A DNA stretch of 64,000 nt from Stictocephala bisonia. Taxonomy: Eukaryota > Arthropoda > Insecta > Hemiptera > Membracidae. The position numbers and the translations under genes are program-made. The stretch covers positions 525,501 to 589,500 of the forward strand of contig JAQJVL010000004.1 in NCBI GenBank assembly GCA_035578905.1, in the 5' to 3' direction. Shown piece after piece: positions 35,601-47,765 of the stretch (position 1 is its first letter; each line of letters opens with the position of its first letter). The notes under the pieces were generated by a model. That model worked only from the letters and a program-made list of their open reading frames with translations. It did no database searches and was not told where the DNA came from.

Positions 35601-37313
35601 AAATTAATCATCATTAAACACTCACACCAACTAAATTCATGTTATTATCATTTATGCTACGGATTTTTTACTAAACTTCACTCTAACTTTTCACAGCTTG
35701 CCAACTATGAATACATTATATACTCTATCACTTTTGTATACAATATAAAGTGACTTAGAATATATTATATTACTATGAATAGTACAATTCCGTAACTATT
35801 TGTGTTAAAATATAGTCGTATTTTTAAATTCGATAACAATTAGCCTATATTACTATTTCTGTTTTTTAATTACTCATATAAAAAACATAAAAATTTATTT
35901 ATTGATGTAAAATTATGGCAACACATTGTTTTCATTTATGTTCAACCTTTTTAATTGAATGGCATTATTACAAGAGTATAAAAATCATATTAATTAACTA
36001 AATTTTATTTTTACTTCTAGTCGTTAGTAGAATTATCTCGACCAAGACCTAATTATACAATTTTAATTAATTACTGTTGTATAAGTTACCAAGAAGCTGA
36101 CTCACTGTAAACAGCAAGAACAAATTCAACAAGGAAGTATTCAGAATGATAAAGTAGCAAAAGTAATTTAAGGAGGCACCAAACTTAAGACCACAAAGAT
36201 AAATGGGGTGGTGTTATCTGTCAACCAAGACTGCGCGTAGCTCCTTACGTCCGCTCTTCAATCTGTATCACTATGTTTACAACATTACCTTCATCTTTAT
36301 AAGTTTAAGCTAGTAAACAAAAATTCTATACACTGTGACTTTTTATTTATTTTTTAAGTATTGTTATGATAACTTTACTTATTAAATATTCTTTACCAAA
36401 ACTCTTTGTAATTATCCAAACATATGTTTAGACATTCATTGTTATTATTTCTCAAAACTAATACTTTTTAAATCTAAACAAATCATGCTGTTGTTTAAAG
36501 TTGATTAAAGCCTTTCTATATTTCAGATCCTATAATTTATTTATTCACAACAAGTATATTAGATAGTACATAGTAAGTAGAATATTAAGTATTGGCTACA
36601 GCATATACTACAACGTTTGGTGCGAGACGAAAGAAATGTGCCCAACTACTGTATTAAAGTGCTTTATAATTTTAAACTCATAACATTACAGCTTTTTCTG
36701 TAATTCCTACTCAATGGGTAGATACATATAATTTTACAACTTAGGTAAAATTATATGTGGGCGGAAACAGAGCATCCGTGTTTGATCAAATAGTTTGGGA
36801 TTCTACGACAACAGTAAAGCTGCATGTGGATGAAATAATTCTTAACGTTGCCTGTAGGGCTACTTGGTTTATTTATTTAATAATATGAGGCCATTCGTCA
36901 ATATATGGTTGAATATGAGTGGAGAATGAGTGTGATAGGTGTATATAAGCGAGTTTAAGTATGTATATAAAATAAACTTAAGGACTTCAATTGTTTAAAT
37001 TTCATCTCAAAGATTAAAATTCATTATGTTTCTTCAATATCTAGTTATTCAATGGAATAACTATATTATTTATGTTAGTTGTATTGCTTGAAATGTATTT
37101 TATTATTTCTTATGTATTCATGATATCTGCACATAGAAAGCTTATAATAATACCAAAAGAGTTCTTTCTTCTAGATAATATTTGTATAGCTACAGTATTG
37201 AATCAAATAAGAAAAGAGTCGTATCTCGTGTTGAATGAAGAAATAGTTATTTTTTATTTATTTCTGTTTTAGTTATGAAGTTGAGATAGAGTAGATATTT
37301 GTTACTTAAATAT
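35601..37313. other. AT-rich, gene-free; possible R1 head fragment near 36893
   Basis: Only short open frames. At 36893-36960 the words gaatatgagtggagaatgag and tgtgataggtgtatataagc resemble the head of the R1 family (31726-31770), so a short truncated copy is likely there. Confidence 0.45.
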
Positions 37314-37514
37314 ATTCAAATTATAAAATTTTCAATAAAAATAATAAATTTTAATTTCAACTAGGCCTTTCGCCAGCAAAGGCATCATGAGGCAACACAA
37401 CTTTATTTAAAAAAAACTTTAAATAAAATAAAGTTGAGTGCCTGATGATGCCAGTTTTGCTGGCAAAAGCCTAGTTGAAATTAATATTTATTGGTTTTAT
37501 TATCAAATTTGTAG
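37314..37514. mobile_element. About 200-bp inverted-repeat (MITE-like) element with a hammerhead-like core
   Basis: Outer ends tcaaattataaaattttcaa (left) and ttattatcaaatttg (right, inverted) enclose tttcaactaggcctttcgcc on one side and tggcaaaagcctagttgaaa on the other. They are joined through an A-rich centre with tttatttaaa/tttaaataaa. The plus strand at 37442-37468 reads CTGATGA-T-GCCAG-tttt(g)-CTGGC-AAAA, and the left arm carries the GAAA version on the minus strand. A 104-bp deletion derivative of the same family lies inside the solo LTR at 49867-49970. Confidence 0.75.
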
Positions 37515-38447
37515 TTTGTTATTACTTATTGTTACGAAAAACACCAATTTGGGACTGTAGAAATGTTTATTGGGTAAAACAATATCATTCCAATGATTTT
37601 TATAATTTCGAACTCATTGGCTTGTACAAATGTACAAAGCCCATAATTGGCCATTATAGTAAGAAGTATAGTAAAGACTCCTTGGTGATATGTACGATAA
37701 ATACCGAGTTACCGTGTACATCGCTTAACTCTCAGAGGAGTCAGTGAGCGCAAGTTGGACCATTAATTTCTCTCTGGCCATGAATGGTTAGGAGGTGCAG
37801 GCATTAACCAGTTACATATTTCAAAATGTTTCTAAGATAAATATCTTGTATTTCTATGTTGTTGACTTTTTTCCAGGTTAAAACTGTTGTTGAACAACAA
37901 ACCTCTAAAGCATCTCCCAAGCATTCGACCTTCCCATACCGTTTGCAGTTTTGTTAGTTTTTCAAAATCGTGTGATATTCTTCTGTGGAGGTACACTAGT
38001 ACTATCCTGGGCGAGTATTGCAATTTGTACATTTTTTTTTTAATTTCAATCTAAAACAAATTTATTATTTTATTTTAGAAAAAGCACGTTAGGTATAAAA
38101 TATAAGAGAATGCTTAAAATAGTAATTAACTTATAATATCTGTATGTTAAAACAAGTAAATTCTCAACCATACAACAGTTGGCTTTTAACAAACTCAACA
38201 AAGTTCAAGAAGGTTTACTACAAAATTATCAGCTCCATTAAGAACTGACTTAAGAAACTTATAAACCTGTAATTAGGAAACGTAAGAATGCCTGGTATTT
38301 GGAGATGAAGAATTGAAGACAAAAACTCAGTAAGCATATCAGAGGACGGAAACCCATTATGTTGACAAAGAAAATTGTTCAGACTTATGAAAATTGAACT
38401 ATTGCCAAAACAGAAACAACAAAATTAAACTTTGCAATAAAGACGGG
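37515..38447. other. No gene recognised
   Basis: AT-rich. The open frames here (90 codons at 37475-37747, 66 at 37832-38032 on the minus strand) have no recognisable domain. Confidence 0.55.
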
Positions 38448-38872
38448 CCCATACGACTGAAATTGTGATGGGTCCACTCTACGTGAGTCATGATGGGCCC
38501 ACTCAACGTGAATCGTGATGGCCCACTCAACGAGAATCATGATAGGCCCACTCAATGTGAATAATAATGGGCCTACTCAACGTGAGTCGTGATAGGCCCA
38601 CCCAACGTGAGTCGTGATGCCCCACTCAACGTGAGCCGTGATGGCCCACCCAACGTGAGTCGTGATGGCCCACTCAACGTGAGTCGTGATGCCCCACTCA
38701 ACGTGAGTCGTGATGGCCCACCCAACAAGAGTCGTGATAACCCAACGAGAATCATGATAGGCCCACTCAATGTGAATAATAATAGGCCTACTCAACGTGA
38801 GCCATGATAGGCGATTTATGATGGTCCACCAAACGTGAGTCATAATGGGCCATTCAACGTAGATAAATGACC
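38448..38872. repeat. 24-bp minisatellite, about 17 copies
   Basis: The unit is cactcaacgtgagtcgtgat plus ggcc, with degenerate outer copies (cgagaatcatgataggc). The period is divisible by three, so an 8-residue repeat stays open on both strands. It is not a gene. Confidence 0.93.
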
Positions 38873-39597
38873 GAGCCCAAAAGTTGGTTATATCTTTAGA
38901 CAGTTGAGATTATTTTGTATTGTACAGTTATTACTTTCGTGTCACCACTACGCTCGATTCTAATTGGCTATTACTGTAAAGTGGAAAGTGTTTTGAAACG
39001 GACAATTATTTAAATAAAGTCTAATTATGTTTAAATACCACCGTATTGCTTGTCACATGTGTGCACTTACAGTATATATTTACTATCAGTCGTTTAAAGA
39101 TTGTTCTAAAGATTTATCTTTCATAACAGAAAAGTCAGAAGACTTGTTTTTTAATTTTAAAATATGGCATTCATGAAAAACGTTAATATAAACATAACCT
39201 TTAGGCATAGATTTAATATTTGCTCAAAATGGAACATATACGTCTTAACGTTTGCTCTTTCTATGCTAGTAAATGTTCTATACAATTTTCCCTAATAATT
39301 ATATGATGAAATTACGCATAGAATTGTTACAAAACATAAACATATTTATTAAAAAAAAAATATCGTATAAATACTGGAATAAGTTCAAAGTTTTATAAAA
39401 TAAATTATACTGTATAATGGAAATAGGTCAGTAAATCGAAATGTGTAAGAATCCACTATACTTACTCACGATTTTCAATATTAACCTCGTAAATTTAAAC
39501 AGCGATACAAGTATGCAAAATAAATAACCTGTAACATGGAAAACACTTCATTACTTCAACAATCGACTAAGCAATAATCATCTCAATTAAATTCATC
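38873..39597. other. No gene recognised
   Basis: AT-rich spacer between two minisatellites. Confidence 0.6.
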
Positions 39598-41828
39598 CAA
39601 ATATGAATACCCTTCAAACGAAATATGAATACCCTTCAAACTAAATATGAATACCCTTCAAACTAAATGTGAATACCCTTCAAACTAAATACGAATACCC
39701 TTCAAACTAAATATGAATACCCTTCAAACTAAATGTGAATACCCTTCAAACTAAATATCAATACCCTTCAAACTAAATATGAATACCCTTCAAACTAAAT
39801 ATGGATACCCTTCAAACTAAATATGAATACCCTTCAAACTAAATATGAATACCCTTCAAACTAAATATGAATACCCTTCAAACTAAATATGAATACCCTT
39901 CAAACTAAATATGAATACCCTTCAAACTAAATATGAATACCCTTCAAACTAAATATGAATACCCTTCAATCTAAATATGAATACCCTTCAAACTAAATAT
40001 GAACACCCTTCAAACTAAATATGAATCCCCTTCAAACTAAATATGAACACCCTTCAAACTAAATATGAATACCCTTCAAACTAAATACGAATACCCTTCA
40101 AACTAAATATGAATCCCCTTCAAACTAAATATGAATACCCTTCAAACTAAATATGGATACCCTTCAAACTAAACACGAATACCCTTTAAACTAAATATGA
40201 ATACCCTTCAAACTAAATATGGATACCCTTCAAACTAAACACGAGTACCCTTCAAACTAAATATGAATACCCTTCAAACTAAATATGGATACCCTTCAAA
40301 CTAAATATGAATACCCTTCAAACTAAATATGAATACCCTTCAAACTAAATATGAATACCCTTCAAACTAAATATGAACACCCTTCAAACTAAATATGAAT
40401 ACCCTTCAAACTAAATATGAATACCCTTCAAACTAAATATGGATACCCTTCAAACTAAACACGAATACCCTTCAAACTAAATATGAATACCCTTCAAACT
40501 AAATATGGATACCCTTCAAACTAAACACGAATACCCTTCAAACTAAATATGAACCCCCTTCAAACTAAATATGGATACCCTTCAAACTAAATACGAATAC
40601 CCTTCAAACTAAATATGAATCCCCTTCAAACTAAATATGAATCCCCTTCAAACTAAATATGAATACCCTTCAAACTAAATATGAACACCCTTCAAACTAA
40701 ATATAAATACCCTTCAAACTAAATATGAATACCCTTCAAACTAAATATGAATACCCTTCAAACTAAATATGAATCCCCTTCAAACTAAATATGAATACCC
40801 TTCAAACTAAATATGAACACCCTTCAAACTAAATATGAATACCCTTCAAACTAAATATGAACACCCTTCAAACTAAATATGAATACTCTTCAAACTAAAT
40901 ATGAATACCCTTCAAACTAAATATGAATCCCCTTCAAACTAAATATGAATACCCTTCAAACTAAATATGGATACCCTTCAAACTAAACACGAATACCCTT
41001 CAAACTAAATATGAATACCCTTTAAACTAAATATGGATACCCTTCAAACTAAACACGAATACCCTTCAAACTAAATATGAATACCCTTCAAACTAAATAT
41101 GGATACCCTTCAAACTAAATATGAATATCCTTCAAACTAAATATGAATCCCCTTCAAACTAAATATGAATACCCTTCAAACTGAATATGAACACCCTTCA
41201 AACTAAATATGAATACCCTTCAAACTAAATATGAATACCCTTCAAACTAAATATGGATACCCTTCAAACTAAATATAAATCCCCTTCAAACTAAATATGA
41301 ATACCCTTCAAACTAAATATGGATACCCTTCAAACTAAATATGAATACCCTTCAAACTAAATATGAATACCCTTCAAACTAAATATAAATCCCCTTCAAA
41401 CTAAATATGGATACCCTTCAAACTAAACACGAATACCCTTCAAACTAAATATGAATACCCTTCAAACTAAATATGAATACCCTTCAAACTAAATATGAAT
41501 ACCCTTCAAACTAAATATGGATACCCTTCAAACTAAATATGAATACCCTTCAAACTAAATATTAATACCCTTCAAACTAAATATAAATCCCCTTCAAACT
41601 AAATATGGATACCCTTCAAACTAAACACGAATACCCTTCAAACTAAATATGAATACCCTTCAAACTAAACACGAATACCCTTCAAACTAAATATGAATAC
41701 CCTTCAAACTAAATATGAATACCCTTTAAACTAAATGTGAATACCCTTTAAACTAAATACGAATACCCTTCAAACTAATAATGAATACCCTTCAAACTAA
41801 ATATGAATATCCTTCAAACTAAATATGG
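39598..41828. repeat. 22-bp tandem array, about 101 copies
   Basis: The unit is aaatatgaatacccttcaaa plus ct. Variant units (ggatacc, cacgaatacc, gaatcccc, gaacaccc) recur in the same order, for example the pair ggataccc then cacgaatac at 40151, 40223, 40441, 40505, 40966, 41035, 41408 and 41605. Multi-unit blocks have therefore spread. There is no coding role. Confidence 0.97.
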
Positions 41829-42539
41829 GTATTTCTATTTTAGTTGTATGGTAAAGATATGTTTTGTTTATTATTTCAAAGTGGATATTTTTAAAGACAG
41901 GGCATTTTTTTTTTTTGTAAAATATTCTCTTCACCTTGAAAAAAGTACTGTAGGTAAGGGACTTGATCATAGTTCTTTTGTACAATCCGATTCCACGGCA
42001 AGGAAGCGTGAAATTGAAAATTCCAATGAGAAATTCAACTCTACTGCAATTCCTCATAGCATCTTTTACTTTGGACAAAATTATTACAAAAAGGTTACAT
42101 TTACTGTCAGTAAATAAGAAATGTTCATTTAATAAAGTCTGTTTGGAACAAATAACGTATTGTTAACTTAAAATCCATCGCATTAAACAGTTAGCACTTC
42201 CGTTTTTAAATTGGTTTCATATCATTTTCAATAAATTATTCTTCATCTTAATTAGTTTATTCTTAAAATAATTTTTAAAAATAGAATAGAATAATTTATT
42301 TCCTGCAAAAACATACTACAGATACAGTTTCAATTTAACATATATACAGGAATTTCTAACCATCGCTGCCAGTAAAGATGGTTAGTACATCAAAAATGTC
42401 TCTTTTACATCACTTTCTAGTGAGTCAGGCTCAATCAATGTTCATTTCATTCACACACGAGCGGCGCATCTGTGGCGATTGATATACTTAATATTTAACT
42501 GAACAACATGACGTAATATAACTAAATCTGAACAAATCT
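41829..42539. other. No gene recognised
   Basis: Open frames of up to 104 codons overlap the edge of the 22-bp array and have no domain similarity. The segment 42290-42540 may be 3' sequence of the LINE that follows, but I cannot prove it. Confidence 0.5.
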
Positions 42540-42685
42540 TAGTATTAGTAATAAATAACCACAATAAACAATAATAACTATAAATAAATAACTACAATAA
42601 ATAATAATAACTATAAATAAATAAATAACTACAACTACAATAAATAATAATAACTATAATAAATAACAATAACCAGCATTTATCA
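42540..42685. repeat. Imperfect A/T-rich simple repeat at the 3' side of the LINE remnant
   Basis: Repeated aataataactataaataaat and ctacaataaa words. On the minus strand this lies directly downstream of the reverse transcriptase remnant, as LINE 3' tails often do. Confidence 0.7.
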
Positions 42686-42724
42686 ATATAACAAAAACAT
42701 ACAACTGAAATAACTTTTAAAAAA

Positions 42725-43690
42725 CTACTGTAAAATATTTGTAAGGGTTTCAATATTGTCAAAAGTGAATAACCATTGTTTAATCCTTTTTGAAAAGTAT
42801 TCACTAACATTATATTTCCTAAGATCAGTTGGTAAGTGATTATATACTTTCGGTCCAACAAAGAGGAAACAGTTTTTAAAACAAGTTCTAACAATCTTTG
42901 GTTGTCTGACATTATTCAATGCATTCCCTCTAGTGTTGTAGTAGCTTTGCAAATTTTCTCTGTTACCACTTCGTATATAAAATTCTTTCAGGACTTTGTA
43001 AATAAAACGATGCCTAAGCGGTAATATTTTTAATTGTTGGAAAAGTGGGAAGGAAGGATGGTGCTTATTTTTTTCAAGAATAATACTTACGAAATATTTT
43101 TGAGTTTTTACTATTGGTTTGAGGGTTGATTTGTTTGCATCTCCCCAGAATGTAATACCGTATTGCAGTCGAGAGTGGATAAGGGCAAAGTATAGTGATG
43201 TCATTAACTGTACATTACAAAATCGCTTGAGATAATAAAACTTTCTTATATTGTAGCGCAATGTGCGGTTAAGTTGATCTATTTGTTTTTCCAGTTCAAT
43301 TTACCGTCTAGTACTATTCCCAAATATTTTATATCATCTATACTTTCAATGTGTGGAGAATCGCATCTGGTGTTTGTGCAATTAATTTTGTGATATTAAT
43401 TGCAGACACTCTTGGGTGTCTCTCAAAGTTGTGACCTCTAAAAGAAAAATTTATGTACTTTGTTTTATCAACATTAATTATCATTCCATTATTGCTACAC
43501 CAGTTTCTCAGTAATCTTAAGTCTGTATTTATTCTATTCTCAATACGGTCCCATTCCGAGTCCATAATTAAAATTGCCAAGTCATCAGCAAACGCACTAA
43601 GTTTTCCCTCAAAAGGAATGCTCAGAAGATCATTTATAAAGATCAAGAAAAGGGTCAGCCAAAACAGCAGAACTCCTTGTTTTTAAAGTC
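42725..43690 (-). pseudogene. 5'-truncated LINE reverse transcriptase pseudogene
   Basis: On the minus strand from about 43690 it reads QGVLLFWLTLFLIFINDLLS (equivalent to QGSxLGPLLFLIFINDL), then the catalytic FADD box (about 43581-43592), then NNGMIINVDKTKYINFSF, KYLGIVLDGKLNWK, and YFALIHSRLQYGITFWGDAN. A long post-RT tail follows (LFVGPKVYNHLPTDLRKYN), open for 178 codons at 42725-43261. At least two frameshifts separate the blocks. Fingers and endonuclease domains are missing, so the copy is truncated and dead. It is a different LINE family from the jockey-like one at 12.6-14.6 kb. Confidence 0.88.
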
Positions 43691-45903
43691 TTACTTGACA
43701 CATCAATTTCCAAAATTAGACTTTAACGCAGAGAAGAAAGATACAGAGGTCGCATTCAAAAGAGCGCTTAACGTTTGTCGTTAGTGTTTCGAGTAGTTAT
43801 TTCTCCGGTTTGGCGTACGATGGTGGGGCTAGCACGTTTTCCGTCCCTGTCTTATTTCCACAAAATGCTCAAGAATAAACGTAGTAATTATTACTACAGA
43901 TTTTAATTTACTGTAATCTATTCATAATTGCCACTGAGGCGTTCGTTGCTACCATAAGAAAGTGACCTCTGTTACCAGCCACCATGTTTTGCGATGGCTA
44001 TAGATGGCGCTGCCTTGCCAAGTGGTAGATCCTGGTACTCACTGGTCCGGAAGTCCGGATAAGCCGATGGTCCTAAGCTAAGAATATCAGAGGAACCTTT
44101 TCCTTCAGTCTATGGTAGCAAGAACATTCTTTACATTGTTTATAAATGATGAGTTCTTATGAATCTGTTATCGTCTTATTTTAAGAAGATAGATTGTAAT
44201 GTGGTGCTTCTATTGAATATAGAGTGTACCAATCCTTAAACAATTAATTAAAAAATAAAATACACAATTATAATGTTAAATTAATTTAAGTTATCTACAT
44301 AACATTTAAATAAAATGTATTCCAAATGTTAGGGACACTTCACATTATCCTTGTTCGATTTCAAATGTTGCAACATTTCATAGGAAAGGAATCATTGAAC
44401 ATTCACTTTAAATTAAAAGTAAAAATTGTTTTATTTCTTATTATATTAATAATTATTTTTAAATCTAAAAGGAAATAATTGTGTATTTATATTCTATTTT
44501 TTTGTGCTATATACTATGTCGCACGTATGGACTGTCTATAGAAAATTATTGCATATTAATATATATTGTTTTATACATTTAAATTATAAAAAGTAATTTG
44601 TATTTAGTCAGTTGGTAACAATGGCAAGTCATTTGGACTGCGTCATACTTATCCCCACCCATTAATCTTCCTTAAACTTCCCATATCTCTTCACGTAATA
44701 CCTCTCAACATATTATAAAATGAATATTTCCTTTTTTGTATAAGACTTTTTTACCTAAATATAGGCACTACCAAATATCTATTTGTATGCCATAGCAAAA
44801 CACTATTATGTTGTCGTTTACTTTGATAAATGTGTAACACCTCTAAAACACGACAGTCGTGTAGCCCACGGAATAATTATTATAAGTGAGGTATAGTACA
44901 TAAACACACAGGCTAGATTATATAATATTAATAAGTAATCTGTTATTTATATCTTGTTTGTAGTTATATCAAACTACTCTCAGAATTATCATTAACATTA
45001 TCTTCAACCACATTTTCTACGTTTAACATTAAGTTAAATGTGTAAGGAGTGAGTTGTGATAAGAAACGTAATCCTAGATCTTACTTTGTAAATATGTCTG
45101 TATACTTTTGTTTAAACTGTAACATTAAAGGTATAAACATAAAAGAGTCTTGTTGCTGCTACATTATTGTAGATGTATTGTTTTCTTTCCGTAAAAAAAA
45201 ATAAATAAATATATTGAGTTTTTTAAACTAGTTTTATATTTATTTTAAATTTAATGAGTTGTTATTGGGATGTATAATAGTAATTTTTTGTTTTATTAAA
45301 CTTATTTTACGTAAGAAATTAATTCAAAGTCATAAAATAAAGACTGGTTTATTTCAGTTATGTTTAAATTTGAAGAAGGGTGCACAAGTTCATTCTGAAG
45401 GATGTCCAAATACAATCTGAAGCGCACATATTCTTACATTTTCTAGACGTCTTATAAACATTTACAGTAGGTACTACTAAAAAAATAACTTAGCTAATTA
45501 TTGTTAACTATAGTTTTGTCAAATTATTTAACATTAAGATATATCTATTTGCAAAACTAATTTTATTTTTAGTTATTATTTAAATAATTGAAATATGTTG
45601 TTACAAGCAGGATATTTGAAAATATTTAACTATTGTAGTAAATGGAGCGTTGAAAATAAACCATCCAACATAATTTACTATCGGAAGAAGGGTTCCTGGA
45701 CCCCGGGGTAAAACGGCGTCAAAACAAATTTGTTTACGTTCCATGTATTTTTCCACTTTGATTGTTCACAGTTTTATTAGTTTTATACACATGAAATTAA
45801 TAAAAGTGTTAAAATTGTGTTAGGTAATACTTTCAAAATACTTTTTTTACAAATAATAAATGTTCATCTTAGAACTTAGGCTTAAGCGTCCGGTGTCATA
45901 ACT
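43691..45903. other. Gene-free stretch
   Basis: About 2.2 kb. The part at 43740-44110 is less AT-rich but has no open frame or family I recognise. 44200-45650 is strongly AT-rich. Confidence 0.55.
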
Positions 45904-46134
45904 AGAATCTACAGTTTCCGGTGACAACTGCGTCAAGGTACTATCTACAATATTTACAAGATGACCAGACGTTTCACCCGTACTGTGATGTGGCATCCTC
46001 AGTGGTTTCTCTGAGACTGAAATCGGCGAGTGACCTTCCAGCTTTTATAACAGGTGGTGGGGTGGGTCTACTTATAAATATTGTAGATAGTACCTTGACG
46101 CAGTTGTCACCGGAAACTGTAGATTCTAATAAAT
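45904..46134. mobile_element. 230-bp element with near-perfect ~60-bp terminal inverted repeats
   Basis: The left end tagaatctacagtttccggt, then gacaactgcgtcaaggtact, atctacaatatt, is inverted at the right end: aatattgtagat, agtaccttgacgcagttgtc, accggaaactgtagattcta. The unique centre of about 105 bp carries, on the minus strand (46002-45969), CTGAGGA-T-GCC-loop-GGT-GAAA-CGTC, the same layout seen in the 9.3 and 37.4 kb elements. It has no coding role. A short open frame crossing it is incidental. Confidence 0.85.
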
Positions 46135-47765
46135 GTTAATATTTGTAACTGAATAAGTGATTGTGAATTTTAAAGTAGAAAAGGTTGTCTTGGCTTGAAT
46201 AGTCAAGTCTAAACTGTATTTAACATTTAATAAGAAAACAATTGATTACAAATTAATGAAAATACCACAGGTTCCTATTGACAGTACAGAACAGTTGCAA
46301 TAAACTATTTTCTCGAACAAAGTCTGGAAGTAATTAGAGAATATTGAGAATCAAAACCAACCAACTATTTGCACGAGTGTCTCTTTCCAAGTTGCAAAAC
46401 TAGACTGCTTCAAATATCTATTTTCGTTAACTGTATAAAACCAATATATTTCATAGTTATATACTGAAATTGTATATTAATAGTCTTAAAATAACGAGAA
46501 CCCTAATTGTTCAATTAGGATACAAACTATGATAAATTAAATTTAATCAACCTCTCTCTTCAATTAGGATTGCAAGTTATAATCGTTAATTTAAGACCGT
46601 TGTTTTTTTTCTTCGTTTAAGCCCAAGATAACAGGTTGAGATCATATAAAATACTTATAAAATTCTAAATTTTTCGTAATCAAATTTAATTATTTATGAG
46701 TCATTTAATGCTTTATTTTCATACCCTAACTCTTCTTCCCGTATAGACCTATGTACCTAATTTTGTTTCAAGATTTTAAGTTTTAGTCTGCTTCGAAAAA
46801 GAATGGATTTATGACTTGTAACGGCTCAATACAACAGTAATATTTTTGAAACATTGTATATCCACGAAAACTTTACATATTGGAATTATTATAATTTTTT
46901 TTTTTTAATTCTTAAAGGTTTCATAATTAATTCCGTCCCTTCAGGCAGAGAACCTTCTCACTGCAGAATGTACGTAGCACCGTATAGTTGACCAACCACG
47001 CCGCTGTGTCTTAGTACTTGATACTACGGTCAGGTATACACGAAGTAGTTCATTGATTATTTTAAAAAAAACGTTTATTACGTCCTAAAGTTGTTAGGAA
47101 ATATACTACTTCTTCTTTTTTAAATAACAGCATCATATAATCTATGGAATTTAAAAAATAATCAGCATTAAAAAGTTAAAAATAAATGTATACACTAGCC
47201 TTATAAATATGTAACAATGTGGCCTACTATTTTAGAAAAATAATAAGGATGGAATAAGATGGGTTTTTCTCAACTATTAATAAACAAAATAGGCTTATCC
47301 AACGACGTCCATCCAACATTATCAATAATTGAATACAAATTAGATTTTGCTGAAAAAACATCAATCAATATCAAGTAAATAAAATTTAGAAATTGCAAAA
47401 ACATTACTATTTTAAGACTACAAAAAATGAGTTCCAATAGAAGTAATAGATCACATACATAATCGACAATTAAAGTTAAAAAATATAAACTTAACTTGTG
47501 AAGTCGCTTTGAGTAATTTAATTGATTACACTCAAAATATATTCTTTGCCAGTTGTTTAGTAAGCATAATTTTAGCTTATACAAATAGAATTTAATAAAC
47601 TAAATATTGCTATCAAACAAAATATTCCAATATGGAATATACAAGGTTTAGCAAAACATACTGTACATTACATGTGGAGGAATTTGTTTTAATATTAACA
47701 CTTCCTTTTGATATTAAAATATCAGTTTTAAATTACATGGTATATTTACATTGTATAAAACTACG
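46135..47765. other. No gene recognised; 3' flank of receptor 2
   Basis: AT-rich. The part nearest 47765 should hold the 3' untranslated region of the minus-strand receptor. A candidate polyadenylation hexamer on that strand is the complement of tttatt at 47074-47079, not verified. Confidence 0.4.

Noticed and set aside
43453..43686. 77-codon plus-strand open frame
   Set aside because: It is antisense to the LINE RT with the FADD box on the minus strand.
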